Notes under the pieces: generated by a model
The model's database searches: none
Seen by the model: the letters and a program-made list of their open reading frames with translations, nothing else
What the model was told of the DNA's origin: nothing
Translations under genes and position numbers: made by a program
In this document: positions 1 to 5,917 of the stretch, one piece after another
How positions within the stretch are numbered: position 1 is the stretch's first letter
How the letters are laid out: every line of letters begins with the position of its first letter
DNA from: Acidobacteriota bacterium
Lineage (GTDB): Bacteria > Acidobacteriota > Terriglobia > Bryobacterales > Bryobacteraceae
NCBI GenBank assembly: GCA_021788955.1
Contig: JAJYKC010000129.1
Location: 1-6,855, forward strand
Length of the DNA stretch: 6,855 nt
Direction of reading: 5' to 3'

Positions 1-1
1 G

Positions 2-577
2 CTATATGTGCGGCGCAAGAGCCCGCGCGTACAACTGGCCTCGCAGATGGATGGAGGCGGACACGAGCGTGGGATGCGCTCCGGGACGTTGAACGTGCCG
101 GGAATTGCAGGGTTCGGCGAAGCCTGCGAGATTGCGCGTCGCGGGATGCCGGAAGAGAGCGCGCGGCTCAGAGCGCTGCGGGACAAGCTGCGGGCCAAGC
201 TCGAGAGCGAGCTGGACGAGGTCTATATCAACGGCACCATGGAGAGCCGGCTGCCGCACAACCTGAACATCAGCTTCGCGTATGTGGAAGGCGAGTCATT
301 GCTGATGGGGATCAACGATGTGGCGGTTTCGAGCGGCTCGGCCTGCACGTCGGCAACATTAGAACCCAGTTACGTTCTAAAGGCGCTGGGGGCGGGCGAC
401 GACCTGGCGCACTCCTCGATCCGGTTTGGCCTCGGACGGTTCAACACGGAAGAGGAAGTGGACTACGTAGGAAACAAGGTGGTCGACGTGGTGAAGAAGC
501 TGCGCGAGCTTTCACCGCTCTACGAGATGGCTAAGGAAGGGATCGACCTGACGAAGGTGGCCTGGACCGCGCACTAA
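2..577 (+). CDS. iscS: Cysteine desulfurase IscS, C-terminal part (5' end outside window)
   Basis: PLP-dependent enzyme that converts L-cysteine to alanine and passes the sulfur, as a persulfide, to IscU. The reading frame is open from the left edge (Leu-Tyr-Val-Arg-Arg-Lys), so the GTG at 8 is an internal valine and not a start. The 191 residues present match the second half of the roughly 404-residue enzyme closely. Visible motifs are [12 protein letters not shown] (fragment residues 18-29), the persulfide-loop motif [17 protein letters not shown] with the active Cys encoded at 344-346, and the tail [12 protein letters not shown]. The long [13 protein letters not shown] loop marks group I (IscS/NifS) and separates it from SufS. 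The C-terminal tail ending KVAWTAH corresponds to the IscU-contacting end of IscS. The PLP lysine lies upstream, outside the window. IscS rather than NifS is supported by the neighbours: iscU starts 22 nt downstream and the rest of the ISC operon follows. Confidence 0.97.
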   Translation, partial: LYVRRKSPRVQLASQMDGGGHERGMRSGTLNVPGIAGFGEACEIARRGMPEESARLRALRDKLRAKLESELDEVYINGTMESRLPHNLNISFAYVEGESLLMGINDVAVSSGSACTSATLEPSYVLKALGAGDDLAHSSIRFGLGRFNTEEEVDYVGNKVVDVVKKLRELSPLYEMAKEGIDLTKVAWTAH

Positions 578-589
578 AAACGAAGACAT

Positions 590-596
590 AGGAGAG
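590..596 (+). promoter_or_regulatory. Ribosome binding site of iscU
   Basis: AGGAGAG lies a few bases upstream of the ATG at 600, with five bases between the AGGAG core and the ATG. It is one of the two strongest Shine-Dalgarno sequences in the window. This fits the need for abundant scaffold protein and fixes the iscU start. Confidence 0.8.
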
Positions 597-599
597 AAA

Positions 600-1010
600 A
601 TGGCATATTCGAACAAAGTTCTCGATCATTACAACCACCCGCGCAATGTCGGTTCTCTCGACAAGAGCGACCCGAACGTCGGCACGGGCATGGTCGGCGC
701 GCCCGAGTGCGGCGACGTTATGAAGCTGCAGGTGAGGGTGAACCCGCAGACGGGCATCATCGAGGAAGCGAAATTCAAGACGTTTGGCTGTGGGTCGGCG
801 ATTGCCAGCTCATCGCTCGCTACCGAGTGGCTGCACGGTAAGTCGGTCGACGAGGCGCTGGGGATCAAAAACACGGACATCGTGAACGAACTGAGCCTGC
901 CGCCGGTGAAGATTCACTGTTCCGTGCTGGCTGAGGATGCGATTAAGGCGGCGATCGCGGACTACAAGAAGAAAGCGGGCACGAAGAACGACTCCGTAGC
1001 GGCCCACTAA
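600..1010 (+). CDS. iscU: Fe-S cluster assembly scaffold IscU
   Basis: Scaffold on which sulfur from IscS and iron are assembled into a [2Fe-2S] cluster before handover to carriers. The 136 residues align nearly end to end with E. coli IscU (128 aa), starting MAYSNKVLDHYNHPRNVGS. All cluster ligands are present: Cys37 in APECGDVMK with the conserved Asp39 that allows cluster release, Cys64 in FGCGSAIASS, and His106-Cys107. The motif LPPVK at residues 100-104 is the known recognition site for the HscA chaperone, whose gene is three genes downstream. One residue is inserted relative to E. coli in the loop before the second Cys (NPQTG), and there is a short extra tail (about residues 126-136). 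The start is supported by a strong ribosome binding site. The gene lies 22 nt after iscS and 15 nt before iscA. Confidence 0.98.
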   Translation: MAYSNKVLDHYNHPRNVGSLDKSDPNVGTGMVGAPECGDVMKLQVRVNPQTGIIEEAKFKTFGCGSAIASSSLATEWLHGKSVDEALGIKNTDIVNELSLPPVKIHCSVLAEDAIKAAIADYKKKAGTKNDSVAAH

Positions 1011-1015
1011 CAGAC

Positions 1016-1020
1016 GAGGT
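1016..1020 (+). promoter_or_regulatory. Ribosome binding site deciding the iscA start
   Basis: GAGGT ends five bases before the ATG at 1026. It overlaps an alternative in-frame TTG at 1020, so that TTG could not use it. This argues for the ATG as the true iscA start. Confidence 0.65.
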
Positions 1021-1025
1021 TGGCA

Positions 1026-1346
1026 ATGATCACGGTTACGCCCAAGGCAACAACGAAGATCCGGGAGGCGTTCGCGCGCGAGCACGTCCAGGGCGGGCTG
1101 CGGCTGGGCGTGTTGGGCGGGGGATGCTCCGGGTTGAGCTACCTGTTCAGGTTCGAGCCAAAGCCGCGGCCGACGGACAAGGTGTTCGAGTTCGAGGACG
1201 TCAAGGTGTTTGTGGATCCTAAGAGTCTTCTGTATCTGGACGGAATGACGCTGGACTGGAAGGACTCGTTGATTCACTCCGGCTTTGCCTTCGACAACCC
1301 CCACGCCAAGAAGAGTTGCGGCTGCGGAACATCGTTTTCAGCGTGA
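1026..1346 (+). CDS. iscA: A-type Fe-S carrier IscA
   Basis: A-type carrier (HesB/IscA family) that accepts clusters from IscU and delivers them to apoproteins, notably [4Fe-4S] targets. With the ATG at 1026 the protein has 106 residues, the usual length. The three cluster-binding cysteines are present: Cys34 in GGGCSGLSYLF, and Cys98 and Cys100 in the C-terminal SCGCGTSF motif. Further family motifs are a DPKSLLYLDGMTLDW-type segment and FAFDNPHAKKSCGCG. An in-frame TTG six bases upstream would add two residues, but the ribosome binding site position favours the ATG. The gene overlaps the next gene, hscB, by four bases (GTGA). IscA is preferred over ErpA or SufA because of its place in the operon; sequence alone separates these carriers poorly. 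Confidence 0.95.
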   Translation: MITVTPKATTKIREAFAREHVQGGLRLGVLGGGCSGLSYLFRFEPKPRPTDKVFEFEDVKVFVDPKSLLYLDGMTLDWKDSLIHSGFAFDNPHAKKSCGCGTSFSA

Positions 1347-1882
1347 ACGGATACTACGAACTGCTGGGGATCGAGCGGAAGCTTGCGCTCGACCCGGCAG
1401 AACTCCAAGGGCGATTTTACGAGCGAAGCCGCGAGTGGCATCCCGATAAGTTCGCGCGCAAGAGCGAGGCGGAGCGGCAACAGGCGCTTGATAACTCCTC
1501 GCGGCTCAACGACGCCTACAGGACCCTGCGCGACCCGGTGAAGCGGGCGCAGTATTTGCTGTCCGTAGAAGGCTTCGATGTCGGCGAACAGCGAACGAAG
1601 GACGTGCCGGCGGAACTGCTGGAAGAAGTATTTGAATTGAACATGGCGCTCGAGGAACTCCGGAGCGGCGACGAGACGGCGAGGGAACCTCTGGAAGCCG
1701 CCCGGTCGAATTTCGAACGCATGCTGGCTGAGGCGGATCGAAGGATGGGCACTCTGTTCGAGGCTTGGGACACAACGCCGGCCCGGGAGACCTTGGCTGA
1801 GCTTCGCGGCCTCTTGAACCGCCGGAAGTACATCCAGAACCTCATTCAGGAAGTAGACAAGGAACTGGCGCCGGCCGCCTGA
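1343..1882 (+). CDS. hscB: Fe-S co-chaperone HscB (J-domain protein)
   Basis: Type III J-protein that binds IscU, brings it to HscA and stimulates HscA's ATPase. The N-terminal J domain (about residues 3-75) contains YYELLGIERKLALD, the diagnostic HPD tripeptide at residues 33-35 inside WHPDKFA, and the helix SSRLNDAYRTLRDPVKRAQYLL, which is HscB-like rather than DnaJ-like. The C-terminal three-helix part (about residues 85-179, with ELLEEVFELNMALEEL) is the IscU-binding domain. I chose the GTG at 1343 because it gives 179 residues and puts HPD at nearly the same position as in E. coli HscB (171 aa, HPD at 32-34), and because the GTG overlaps the iscA stop as GTGA. A TTG at 1316 would add nine residues of poor fit. 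No clear Shine-Dalgarno precedes the GTG, so translation is probably coupled to iscA. Confidence 0.93.
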   Translation: MNGYYELLGIERKLALDPAELQGRFYERSREWHPDKFARKSEAERQQALDNSSRLNDAYRTLRDPVKRAQYLLSVEGFDVGEQRTKDVPAELLEEVFELNMALEELRSGDETAREPLEAARSNFERMLAEADRRMGTLFEAWDTTPARETLAELRGLLNRRKYIQNLIQEVDKELAPAA

Positions 1883-1889
1883 CAACCAG

Positions 1890-3734
1890 ATGGAAACTTT
1901 TCAAATCGATTTTGGCAAGCGGGACCGGGTGATCGGGATCGACCTGGGGACCACCAACAGCCTGGGCGCTTTTTACGACCTCACAGGACCGAAAATTATC
2001 CCCGGCGATGATGGCTTGAACCTGACGCCGAGCATTGTGTCCGTCAAGGACTCGGGCGAGGTCGTAGTGGGAAGCAAGGCGCGGGAGTTACTCCTGACGC
2101 ATCCCGAGCGGACCGTCTACAGTGTGAAGCGGCTGATGGGGCGCGGGCTGGCGGACATCCAAGAGGAGCGCAAACGGTTTCCATTTCCCGTTGCCGAGGG
2201 AAGCGAGCAGGTTCTTCGGCTGCAGTTGGGCGATAAGCGGCTGACGCCGCCGGAAGTATCGGCCTACGTCCTGGTTCAGCTAAAGAAGAACGCCGAAGCG
2301 TTTCTCGGCGAGCCGGTAACGAAGGCGGTGATTACGGTCCCGGCTTACTTCAACGACGCGCAACGGCAGGCGACGAAAGACGCCGGACGCATTGCAGGTC
2401 TGGAAGTTCTGCGTCTCGTCAACGAACCTACGGCGGCGGCGCTGGCCTACGGCCTGGACAAGCGCAAAGAGGGCATCGTGGCCGTGTATGACCTGGGCGG
2501 TGGGACCTTCGATATCTCGATCTTGAAGCTCCATGACGGGATTTTTGAGGTTCTGGCGACCAACGGCGATACGCACCTGGGCGGGGACGACATCGACAAT
2601 CTGCTCATTGAAATCGCGCTGGAAGACATCCAAAGCGAGTGGGGCGAGCCGCTGCGCGGGGACAAAGAGGGTGTACAGAGGCTGCGGCGGGCGGTGATTG
2701 CTGCAAAGGAGAAACTATCCTTCGTTCCGGAAGCCACAATCGACCTCGAATACAAGGGCAAGAAGTACCAACGGACGCTGGACCGTTCGTTGTTTGAGAA
2801 ACTGGCCGCCCCGGTGGTCGACCGCACGCTTCGTCCCTGCCGGGACTGCATGAAAGATGCGGGCCTAACGGCTGAGCAGATCGATGAAGTCGTACTCGTA
2901 GGTGGATCGACCAGAATTCCGATGGTGCAGTCGGCGGTAGCGGCCCTGTTCCGGGCGCAGCCGCATACGGATCTAAATCCAGATGAAGTCGTGGCGCTAG
3001 GCGCCGCCGTACAGGCGGGAATCCTGTCGGGTGAGATCGACGACAAGCTGCTGCTCGACGTGACACCGCTGTCGCTCGGCATCGAGACGATGGGCGGAGT
3101 GGTGTCCAAGCTCATCCACCGGAACTCGACGATTCCGGCGAGCGCCACGGAAGCATTCACAACCGCCGTGGACGGACAGCGAAATGTCCTGGTTCACGTC
3201 GTGCAAGGCGAGCGGGAACTGGTGAAGGACTGCCGCAGTCTGGCGCGGTTCGACCTCAAGGACATTGAGCCCATGCCGGCTGGATTGGCTCGGATTGAAG
3301 TGCGGTTCCTGATCGACGCCAATGGAATTCTGAACGTGACGGCGCGAGACCAGCGCACGGGGAGGGAAACGAGCGTCGAGGTGAAGCCTTCTTACGGCCT
3401 GACTGACGAGCAGGTCGAGAGGATGATTCTCGAATCCTACGAACACGCCGAAGAAGACATCGAGGCGCGGCAAGTGCGCGAGGCGCAGGTAGAGGCCGAC
3501 AATATTCTGCGCGCGGTGGAGAAAGCGAAGCATAACGACGCCTGGTACGAACTGAGCGACGCGGAGCGGGCAGCGGCCGAGCGGGCAGTGAACGAGCTCC
3601 TGGTGGTCTATCACTCGGACGGTCACAATTTGATTCGAGAAAAGATCGATGCGCTGAACGAGGCTACGCGGACGCTCGCCGAGCGGATGATAAACACGGC
3701 GGTGGGAGCTGCACTGAAAGGGACGAAGATCTGA
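1890..3734 (+). CDS. hscA: Fe-S assembly chaperone HscA (Hsp70 family)
   Basis: Specialised Hsp70 that uses ATP to act on IscU's LPPVK motif and promote cluster transfer. It has 614 residues against 616 in E. coli HscA. The nucleotide-binding domain is intact: phosphate 1 loop VIGIDLGTTNS (14-24), VITVPAYFNDAQRQ (from 147), VNEPTAAALAYGL (from 177), phosphate 2 VYDLGGGTFD (from 199) and the adenosine motif VVLVGGSTRIPMV (334-346). The interdomain linker LLLDVTPLS lies at 387-395, followed by the beta-sandwich substrate domain and a helical lid. The short N-terminal extension before the first motif, the length and the operon position identify HscA rather than DnaK. The ATG lies 7 nt after the hscB stop with only a weak ribosome binding site. 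Only 4 nt separate its stop from iscX, leaving no room for the usual fdx gene. Confidence 0.97.
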   Translation: METFQIDFGKRDRVIGIDLGTTNSLGAFYDLTGPKIIPGDDGLNLTPSIVSVKDSGEVVVGSKARELLLTHPERTVYSVKRLMGRGLADIQEERKRFPFPVAEGSEQVLRLQLGDKRLTPPEVSAYVLVQLKKNAEAFLGEPVTKAVITVPAYFNDAQRQATKDAGRIAGLEVLRLVNEPTAAALAYGLDKRKEGIVAVYDLGGGTFDISILKLHDGIFEVLATNGDTHLGGDDIDNLLIEIALEDIQSEWGEPLRGDKEGVQRLRRAVIAAKEKLSFVPEATIDLEYKGKKYQRTLDRSLFEKLAAPVVDRTLRPCRDCMKDAGLTAEQIDEVVLVGGSTRIPMVQSAVAALFRAQPHTDLNPDEVVALGAAVQAGILSGEIDDKLLLDVTPLSLGIETMGGVVSKLIHRNSTIPASATEAFTTAVDGQRNVLVHVVQGERELVKDCRSLARFDLKDIEPMPAGLARIEVRFLIDANGILNVTARDQRTGRETSVEVKPSYGLTDEQVERMILESYEHAEEDIEARQVREAQVEADNILRAVEKAKHNDAWYELSDAERAAAERAVNELLVVYHSDGHNLIREKIDALNEATRTLAERMINTAVGAALKGTKI

Positions 3735-3738
3735 GACC

Positions 3739-3954
3739 ATGGCAAAGCTTACCTGGGACCGCGTGGACGACATTGCGCTGAGCCTCTCCGAAAAATTCCC
3801 CGACACTGATCCGACACATATCCGTTACACGGATTTGCACAAATGGATCACCGAGTTGGATGGATTCGCCGACGATCCGATGAAGTCGACGGAGGGAATC
3901 CTCGAGGCGATCCAGATGGCGTGGCTCGAGGAATATCAAGACAACCGGGACTAG
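3739..3954 (+). CDS. iscX: IscX, small acidic modulator of IscS
   Basis: IscX (YfhJ family) binds IscS at the site also used by frataxin (CyaY), binds iron weakly, and tunes the rate of cluster assembly. The 71 residues match E. coli IscX (66 aa) throughout: LTWDRVDDIALSL, the acidic FPDTDPTHIRYTDLHKWI segment, and a DDP followed by a LEAI..WLEE motif. The Asp/Glu clusters and the Tyr-Thr-Asp-Leu-His-Lys-Trp core are the family signature. It begins 4 nt after hscA and ends 4 nt before msrA, so co-translation is likely. In the gammaproteobacterial operon it follows fdx; here it directly follows hscA. Confidence 0.95.
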   Translation: MAKLTWDRVDDIALSLSEKFPDTDPTHIRYTDLHKWITELDGFADDPMKSTEGILEAIQMAWLEEYQDNRD

Positions 3955-3958
3955 AGAC

Positions 3959-4504
3959 ATGGCCGAGACTGAAACGGCGACGCTTGCCGGTGGTTGCTTC
4001 TGGTGCCTGGAAGCGGTGTACCAGGAACTGGAAGGCGTGGTTTCGGTGACCAGCGGATACATGGGCGGAGAAGTGGTTCGGCCGTCCTACGAGCAGGTGT
4101 GCACGGGGAGGACCGGGCATGCCGAGGTAGTTCAGGTGAAGTACGATCCGGCCCGGCTAAGCTACGAGGAGTTGCTCGAAGTTTTCTTCGGTATTCACGA
4201 CCCGACGACAAAGGACCGCCAAGGCAACGACATCGGGCCGCAATACCGATCGGCGATCTTTTTTCATAGCGAGGCGCAGCGGGAAGCGGCAATCGCGATG
4301 GTGCAGCGGTTAGAGCGGGAGCAAGTGTTCCCCTCGAAGATCGTAACGGAAGTAGAAGCGGCAGGGGAGTTTTATGTTGCCGAGGATTACCACCAAAATT
4401 ACTTCCGAAGTCACGCGGGGCAGCGCTACTGCGCTTACGTTGTTTCCCCGAAAGTAGCCAAGTTCCGGAAGCGATTCGCGAGGCGGCTCAGGCAAACGGA
4501 GTAG
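3959..4504 (+). CDS. msrA: Peptide-methionine (S)-S-oxide reductase MsrA
   Basis: Repairs the S-epimer of methionine sulfoxide in proteins and as the free amino acid, with thioredoxin as usual electron donor; probably cytosolic, since no signal peptide is seen. The 181 residues cover the whole MsrA domain. GGCFWCLE holds catalytic Cys13 and the conserved Glu18. Other family motifs are GYMGG, GHAEVVQV, FFGIHDPTT, QYRSAIF and EDYHQNYF. The resolving Cys158 is in YCAYVVSPKVAKF, matching the YC..V..PK..KF pattern. Cys16 is part of the GCFWC variant. The ATG lies 4 nt after iscX, so it is probably the last gene of the isc operon. There is no MsrB domain fused or following. The link to Fe-S assembly through shared oxidative-stress need is inference. 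Confidence 0.97.
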   Translation: MAETETATLAGGCFWCLEAVYQELEGVVSVTSGYMGGEVVRPSYEQVCTGRTGHAEVVQVKYDPARLSYEELLEVFFGIHDPTTKDRQGNDIGPQYRSAIFFHSEAQREAAIAMVQRLEREQVFPSKIVTEVEAAGEFYVAEDYHQNYFRSHAGQRYCAYVVSPKVAKFRKRFARRLRQTE

Positions 4505-4588
4505 GCACGTAACCCTGCGCCGCCAAGCACTTACGAGAACGCCGCCACGAACGCATTTTCTTCCGATCGAATGCAACGCACCCCAGTT

Positions 4589-4631
4589 GAGTTCTTCCTA
4601 TGCTCGAAGATCTGCCTTGAGCCGAGAACTC
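4589..4631 (+). repeat. Nested inverted repeat (possible RNA hairpin)
   Basis: The outer arms GAGTTCT (4589-4595) and AGAACTC (4625-4631) are perfectly complementary. Inside them, GCTC-g-AAG (4602-4609) pairs with CTTGAGC (4616-4622) around a six-base loop, with one bulged G. The two stems stack with an asymmetric internal loop (six bases against two). No T-run follows, so a classical intrinsic terminator is not supported. It could be a 5' or 3' UTR structure or chance. Confidence 0.4.
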
Positions 4632-4727
4632 CCGGGTAACTCATGCGGAGCCGACGGAGCAGAGCTATCGAGAAGGTCCTGCTATGCGGCCATGCGCGGC
4701 CGAAGCGCCAGAGGCCAAGGGATACCG

Positions 4728-4733
4728 TATACT
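4728..4733 (+). promoter_or_regulatory. Candidate -10 box for the response regulator gene
   Basis: TATACT matches the sigma-70 consensus TATAAT at five of six bases and lies about 78 nt upstream of the ATG at 4811. The region at -35 spacing (4705-4710, GCGCCA) is a poor match, so any promoter here would be weak or activator-dependent. Judged by eye only. Confidence 0.3.
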
Positions 4734-4799
4734 CACGTTCGTTATCCGCGAGGGGCGCCGGCGTCCTTCCCGGGCCCTTCGTCTCGGATGAAGTAACAC

Positions 4800-4805
4800 G
4801 GAGGA
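4800..4805 (+). promoter_or_regulatory. Ribosome binding site deciding the receiver start
   Basis: GGAGGA lies five bases before the ATG at 4811. It places the start there rather than at the in-frame ATG at 4643, which would add 56 residues without homology to receivers. Confidence 0.8.
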
Positions 4806-4810
4806 GACAG

Positions 4811-5197
4811 ATGTCGCTGAATGAAGTGGCACCGATCAGTGTATTGGTGGTGGACGATGAGGAGGGTATCCGGGGCTTGCTCTCGGAGGCGCTTCATCAG
4901 GCGGGGTTCCGTGTGTTGACAGCGCCAAACGGCGAGAATGTTCCGGAGATGTGCCGGAAGGAGGACATCCGGTTGGTAATCACGGACCTCGTGATGCCTG
5001 AGCGAGAAGGGTTAGAGACAATCCAGGCGTTGCGCCGGGAATTTCCCCGAATCCGTATTGTGGCGATGTCCGGGAAATTCATCGGCACGGGGCTGAGAGC
5101 GGCCCAGATGCTGGGCGCCGACGAGACGATCGCGAAGCCGTTTGACCTGGCGACCGTCCTTACCGTTGTCCGGCGATTGTTAGACCACGACGCTTGA
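4811..5197 (+). CDS. Stand-alone response regulator receiver (CheY-like)
   Basis: A 128-residue protein made of one receiver domain, which is phosphorylated by a histidine kinase (or phosphotransfer protein) and acts by binding a partner. The functional residues are all present: acidic pair Asp15-Asp16 in VLVVDDEEG, phospho-acceptor Asp59 in VITDLVMPEREG, switch Ser87 in VAMSGK, and Lys109-Pro110 in IAKPF. No DNA-binding or enzymatic output domain follows, and the stop lies right after the last receiver helix. No kinase is visible in the window, so its pathway is unknown. The start at 4811 rests on a strong ribosome binding site and on receiver homology beginning within ten residues. It is separated from msrA by about 300 nt and so is likely transcribed independently. 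Confidence 0.92.
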   Translation: MSLNEVAPISVLVVDDEEGIRGLLSEALHQAGFRVLTAPNGENVPEMCRKEDIRLVITDLVMPEREGLETIQALRREFPRIRIVAMSGKFIGTGLRAAQMLGADETIAKPFDLATVLTVVRRLLDHDA

Positions 5198-5221
5198 CGT
5201 AGAGTCTAACCGAGGTACTAT
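5194..5221 (+). promoter_or_regulatory. Candidate sigma-70-like promoter of the DUF1080 gene
   Basis: TTGACG (5194-5199) and TACTAT (5216-5221) are 16 bases apart and match the -35 and -10 consensus at five and four of six bases. The -35 overlaps the receiver stop codon. Transcription would start close to the ATG at 5229, giving a leaderless or nearly leaderless message. Alternatively GAGGT (5212-5216) could act as a distant ribosome binding site on a read-through transcript. By eye only. Confidence 0.3.
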
Positions 5222-5228
5222 TAGGCGT

Positions 5229-5882
5229 ATGCGAACCCTCACCTTGATGCTGAGCGTGCTTGTGTTGAGCGCACCGGCGTTTGCCGCGGGACCTGAATGG
5301 CGCCAACTATTTGATGGAAAGGATTTGAACGGCTGGAAGCACGTCGGACCTGGTGGGATGACAGTCGAGAATGGATTGATCCGTACGCACGGCGGGATGG
5401 GATTACTGTACTGGACGGGCGGGAAGGTCGGCGACTGCGAGCTGAAGGTGGAGTACCGGATGCGCGATTTTAACGACAACTCAGGTGTTTACGTCCGGAT
5501 TCCGATCGAGCCGCGCGAAGCCTGGATGCCGGTGAATTACGGATACGAGGTGCAGATCGACAATCACCCGGAGACAGGCAAAGAGGACGAATACCACGTC
5601 ACCGGGACGCTGTACTCGCTCACCAAACCGTTGGCGTTTCCGGGCAAGCCGGGGCCGCAGTGGAATACGATGGAGATCACGTTGGACGGGCCGCGGACAA
5701 TTGTAGCCGTGAACGGCGTGAAGGTGACGGACTATACCGAAGGGCAGCCGGTTCCACCGCAAAAGCTAAGTTTCGAGCCGATTCGCGGGCCCCGGCCGAA
5801 TGAGGGATGGTTCGGGCTGCAGAACCACAGCGATAACGACATCGTGTTCTTCCGTTCGGTGGCGATACGGAAACTGCATTAG
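5229..5882 (+). CDS. Secreted DUF1080 protein (3-keto-disaccharide hydrolase family)
   Basis: The 217-residue protein has a Sec signal peptide (basic MR, hydrophobic run to about residue 15, likely cleavage after AFA at 19), so it is periplasmic or extracellular. The remainder is one DUF1080 domain (PF06439), a concanavalin-like jelly roll. Signatures are LFDGKDLNGWK (27-37), DNSGVYVRIP (from 83), GYEVQIDNH (105-113), YHVTGTLYSL, WNTMEI (145-150) and the C-terminal GWFGLQNHSDNDIVFFRSVAIRKL (split here as residues 193-203 and 204-216). Some family members hydrolyse 3-keto-glycosides, and the family is common in Acidobacteriota, Planctomycetota and Bacteroidota; the substrate here cannot be told. 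The protein has no second domain. It begins 31 nt after the receiver gene. The asparaginase-like gene follows after about 35 nt and may be co-transcribed, though no functional link is evident. Confidence 0.93.
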   Translation: MRTLTLMLSVLVLSAPAFAAGPEWRQLFDGKDLNGWKHVGPGGMTVENGLIRTHGGMGLLYWTGGKVGDCELKVEYRMRDFNDNSGVYVRIPIEPREAWMPVNYGYEVQIDNHPETGKEDEYHVTGTLYSLTKPLAFPGKPGPQWNTMEITLDGPRTIVAVNGVKVTDYTEGQPVPPQKLSFEPIRGPRPNEGWFGLQNHSDNDIVFFRSVAIRKLH

Positions 5883-5917
5883 ACCAAGGCGTTGAACCTG
5901 CGCGGCGGCCGCTCGTC

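Larger units (their letters stand above)
4505..4810 (+). other. Non-coding interval between msrA and the response regulator
   Basis: About 300 nt without a supportable gene. Small open frames exist (for example 4587-4796) but encode low-complexity Arg/Ser-rich peptides with no family resemblance. The frame of the downstream receiver is open back to 4643, but that extension does not resemble receiver sequence and has no ribosome binding site. The interval holds a nested inverted repeat, a candidate -10 box and the downstream ribosome binding site, each listed separately. No hairpin followed by a T-run is seen, so the end of the isc-msrA transcript is not identified. Confidence 0.6.

Noticed and set aside
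8..10. GTG at position 8 as the start of the first gene
   Set aside because: The frame is open to the left edge with residues Leu-Tyr-Val that match the interior of IscS, so this is an internal valine codon.
2997..3806. Long reverse-strand frame (269 codons) across the end of hscA
   Set aside because: Antisense to the well-conserved hscA coding sequence and through iscX; a composition shadow common in GC-rich genes.
4518..4547. Direct repeat CGCCGCCA (4518-4525 and 4540-4547), 22 bp apart, as a paired operator
   Set aside because: Two turns of helix apart, which is suggestive, but an 8-mer of GC-rich composition repeated once is easily explained by chance.
4508..4560. Terminator after msrA
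   Set aside because: The only stem (CGTAA/TTACG) is five pairs with an 18-base loop, and the nearby TTTT is not adjacent to it.
4587..4796. Possible 69-residue gene in the intergenic interval
   Set aside because: No ribosome binding site, no recognisable family, low-complexity composition, and it spans the nested hairpin and candidate promoter.
4643..4810. N-terminal extension of the response regulator from the ATG at 4643
   Set aside because: The 56 extra residues are Arg/Ser/Gly-rich and unlike any receiver, while a strong ribosome binding site sits just before the ATG at 4811.
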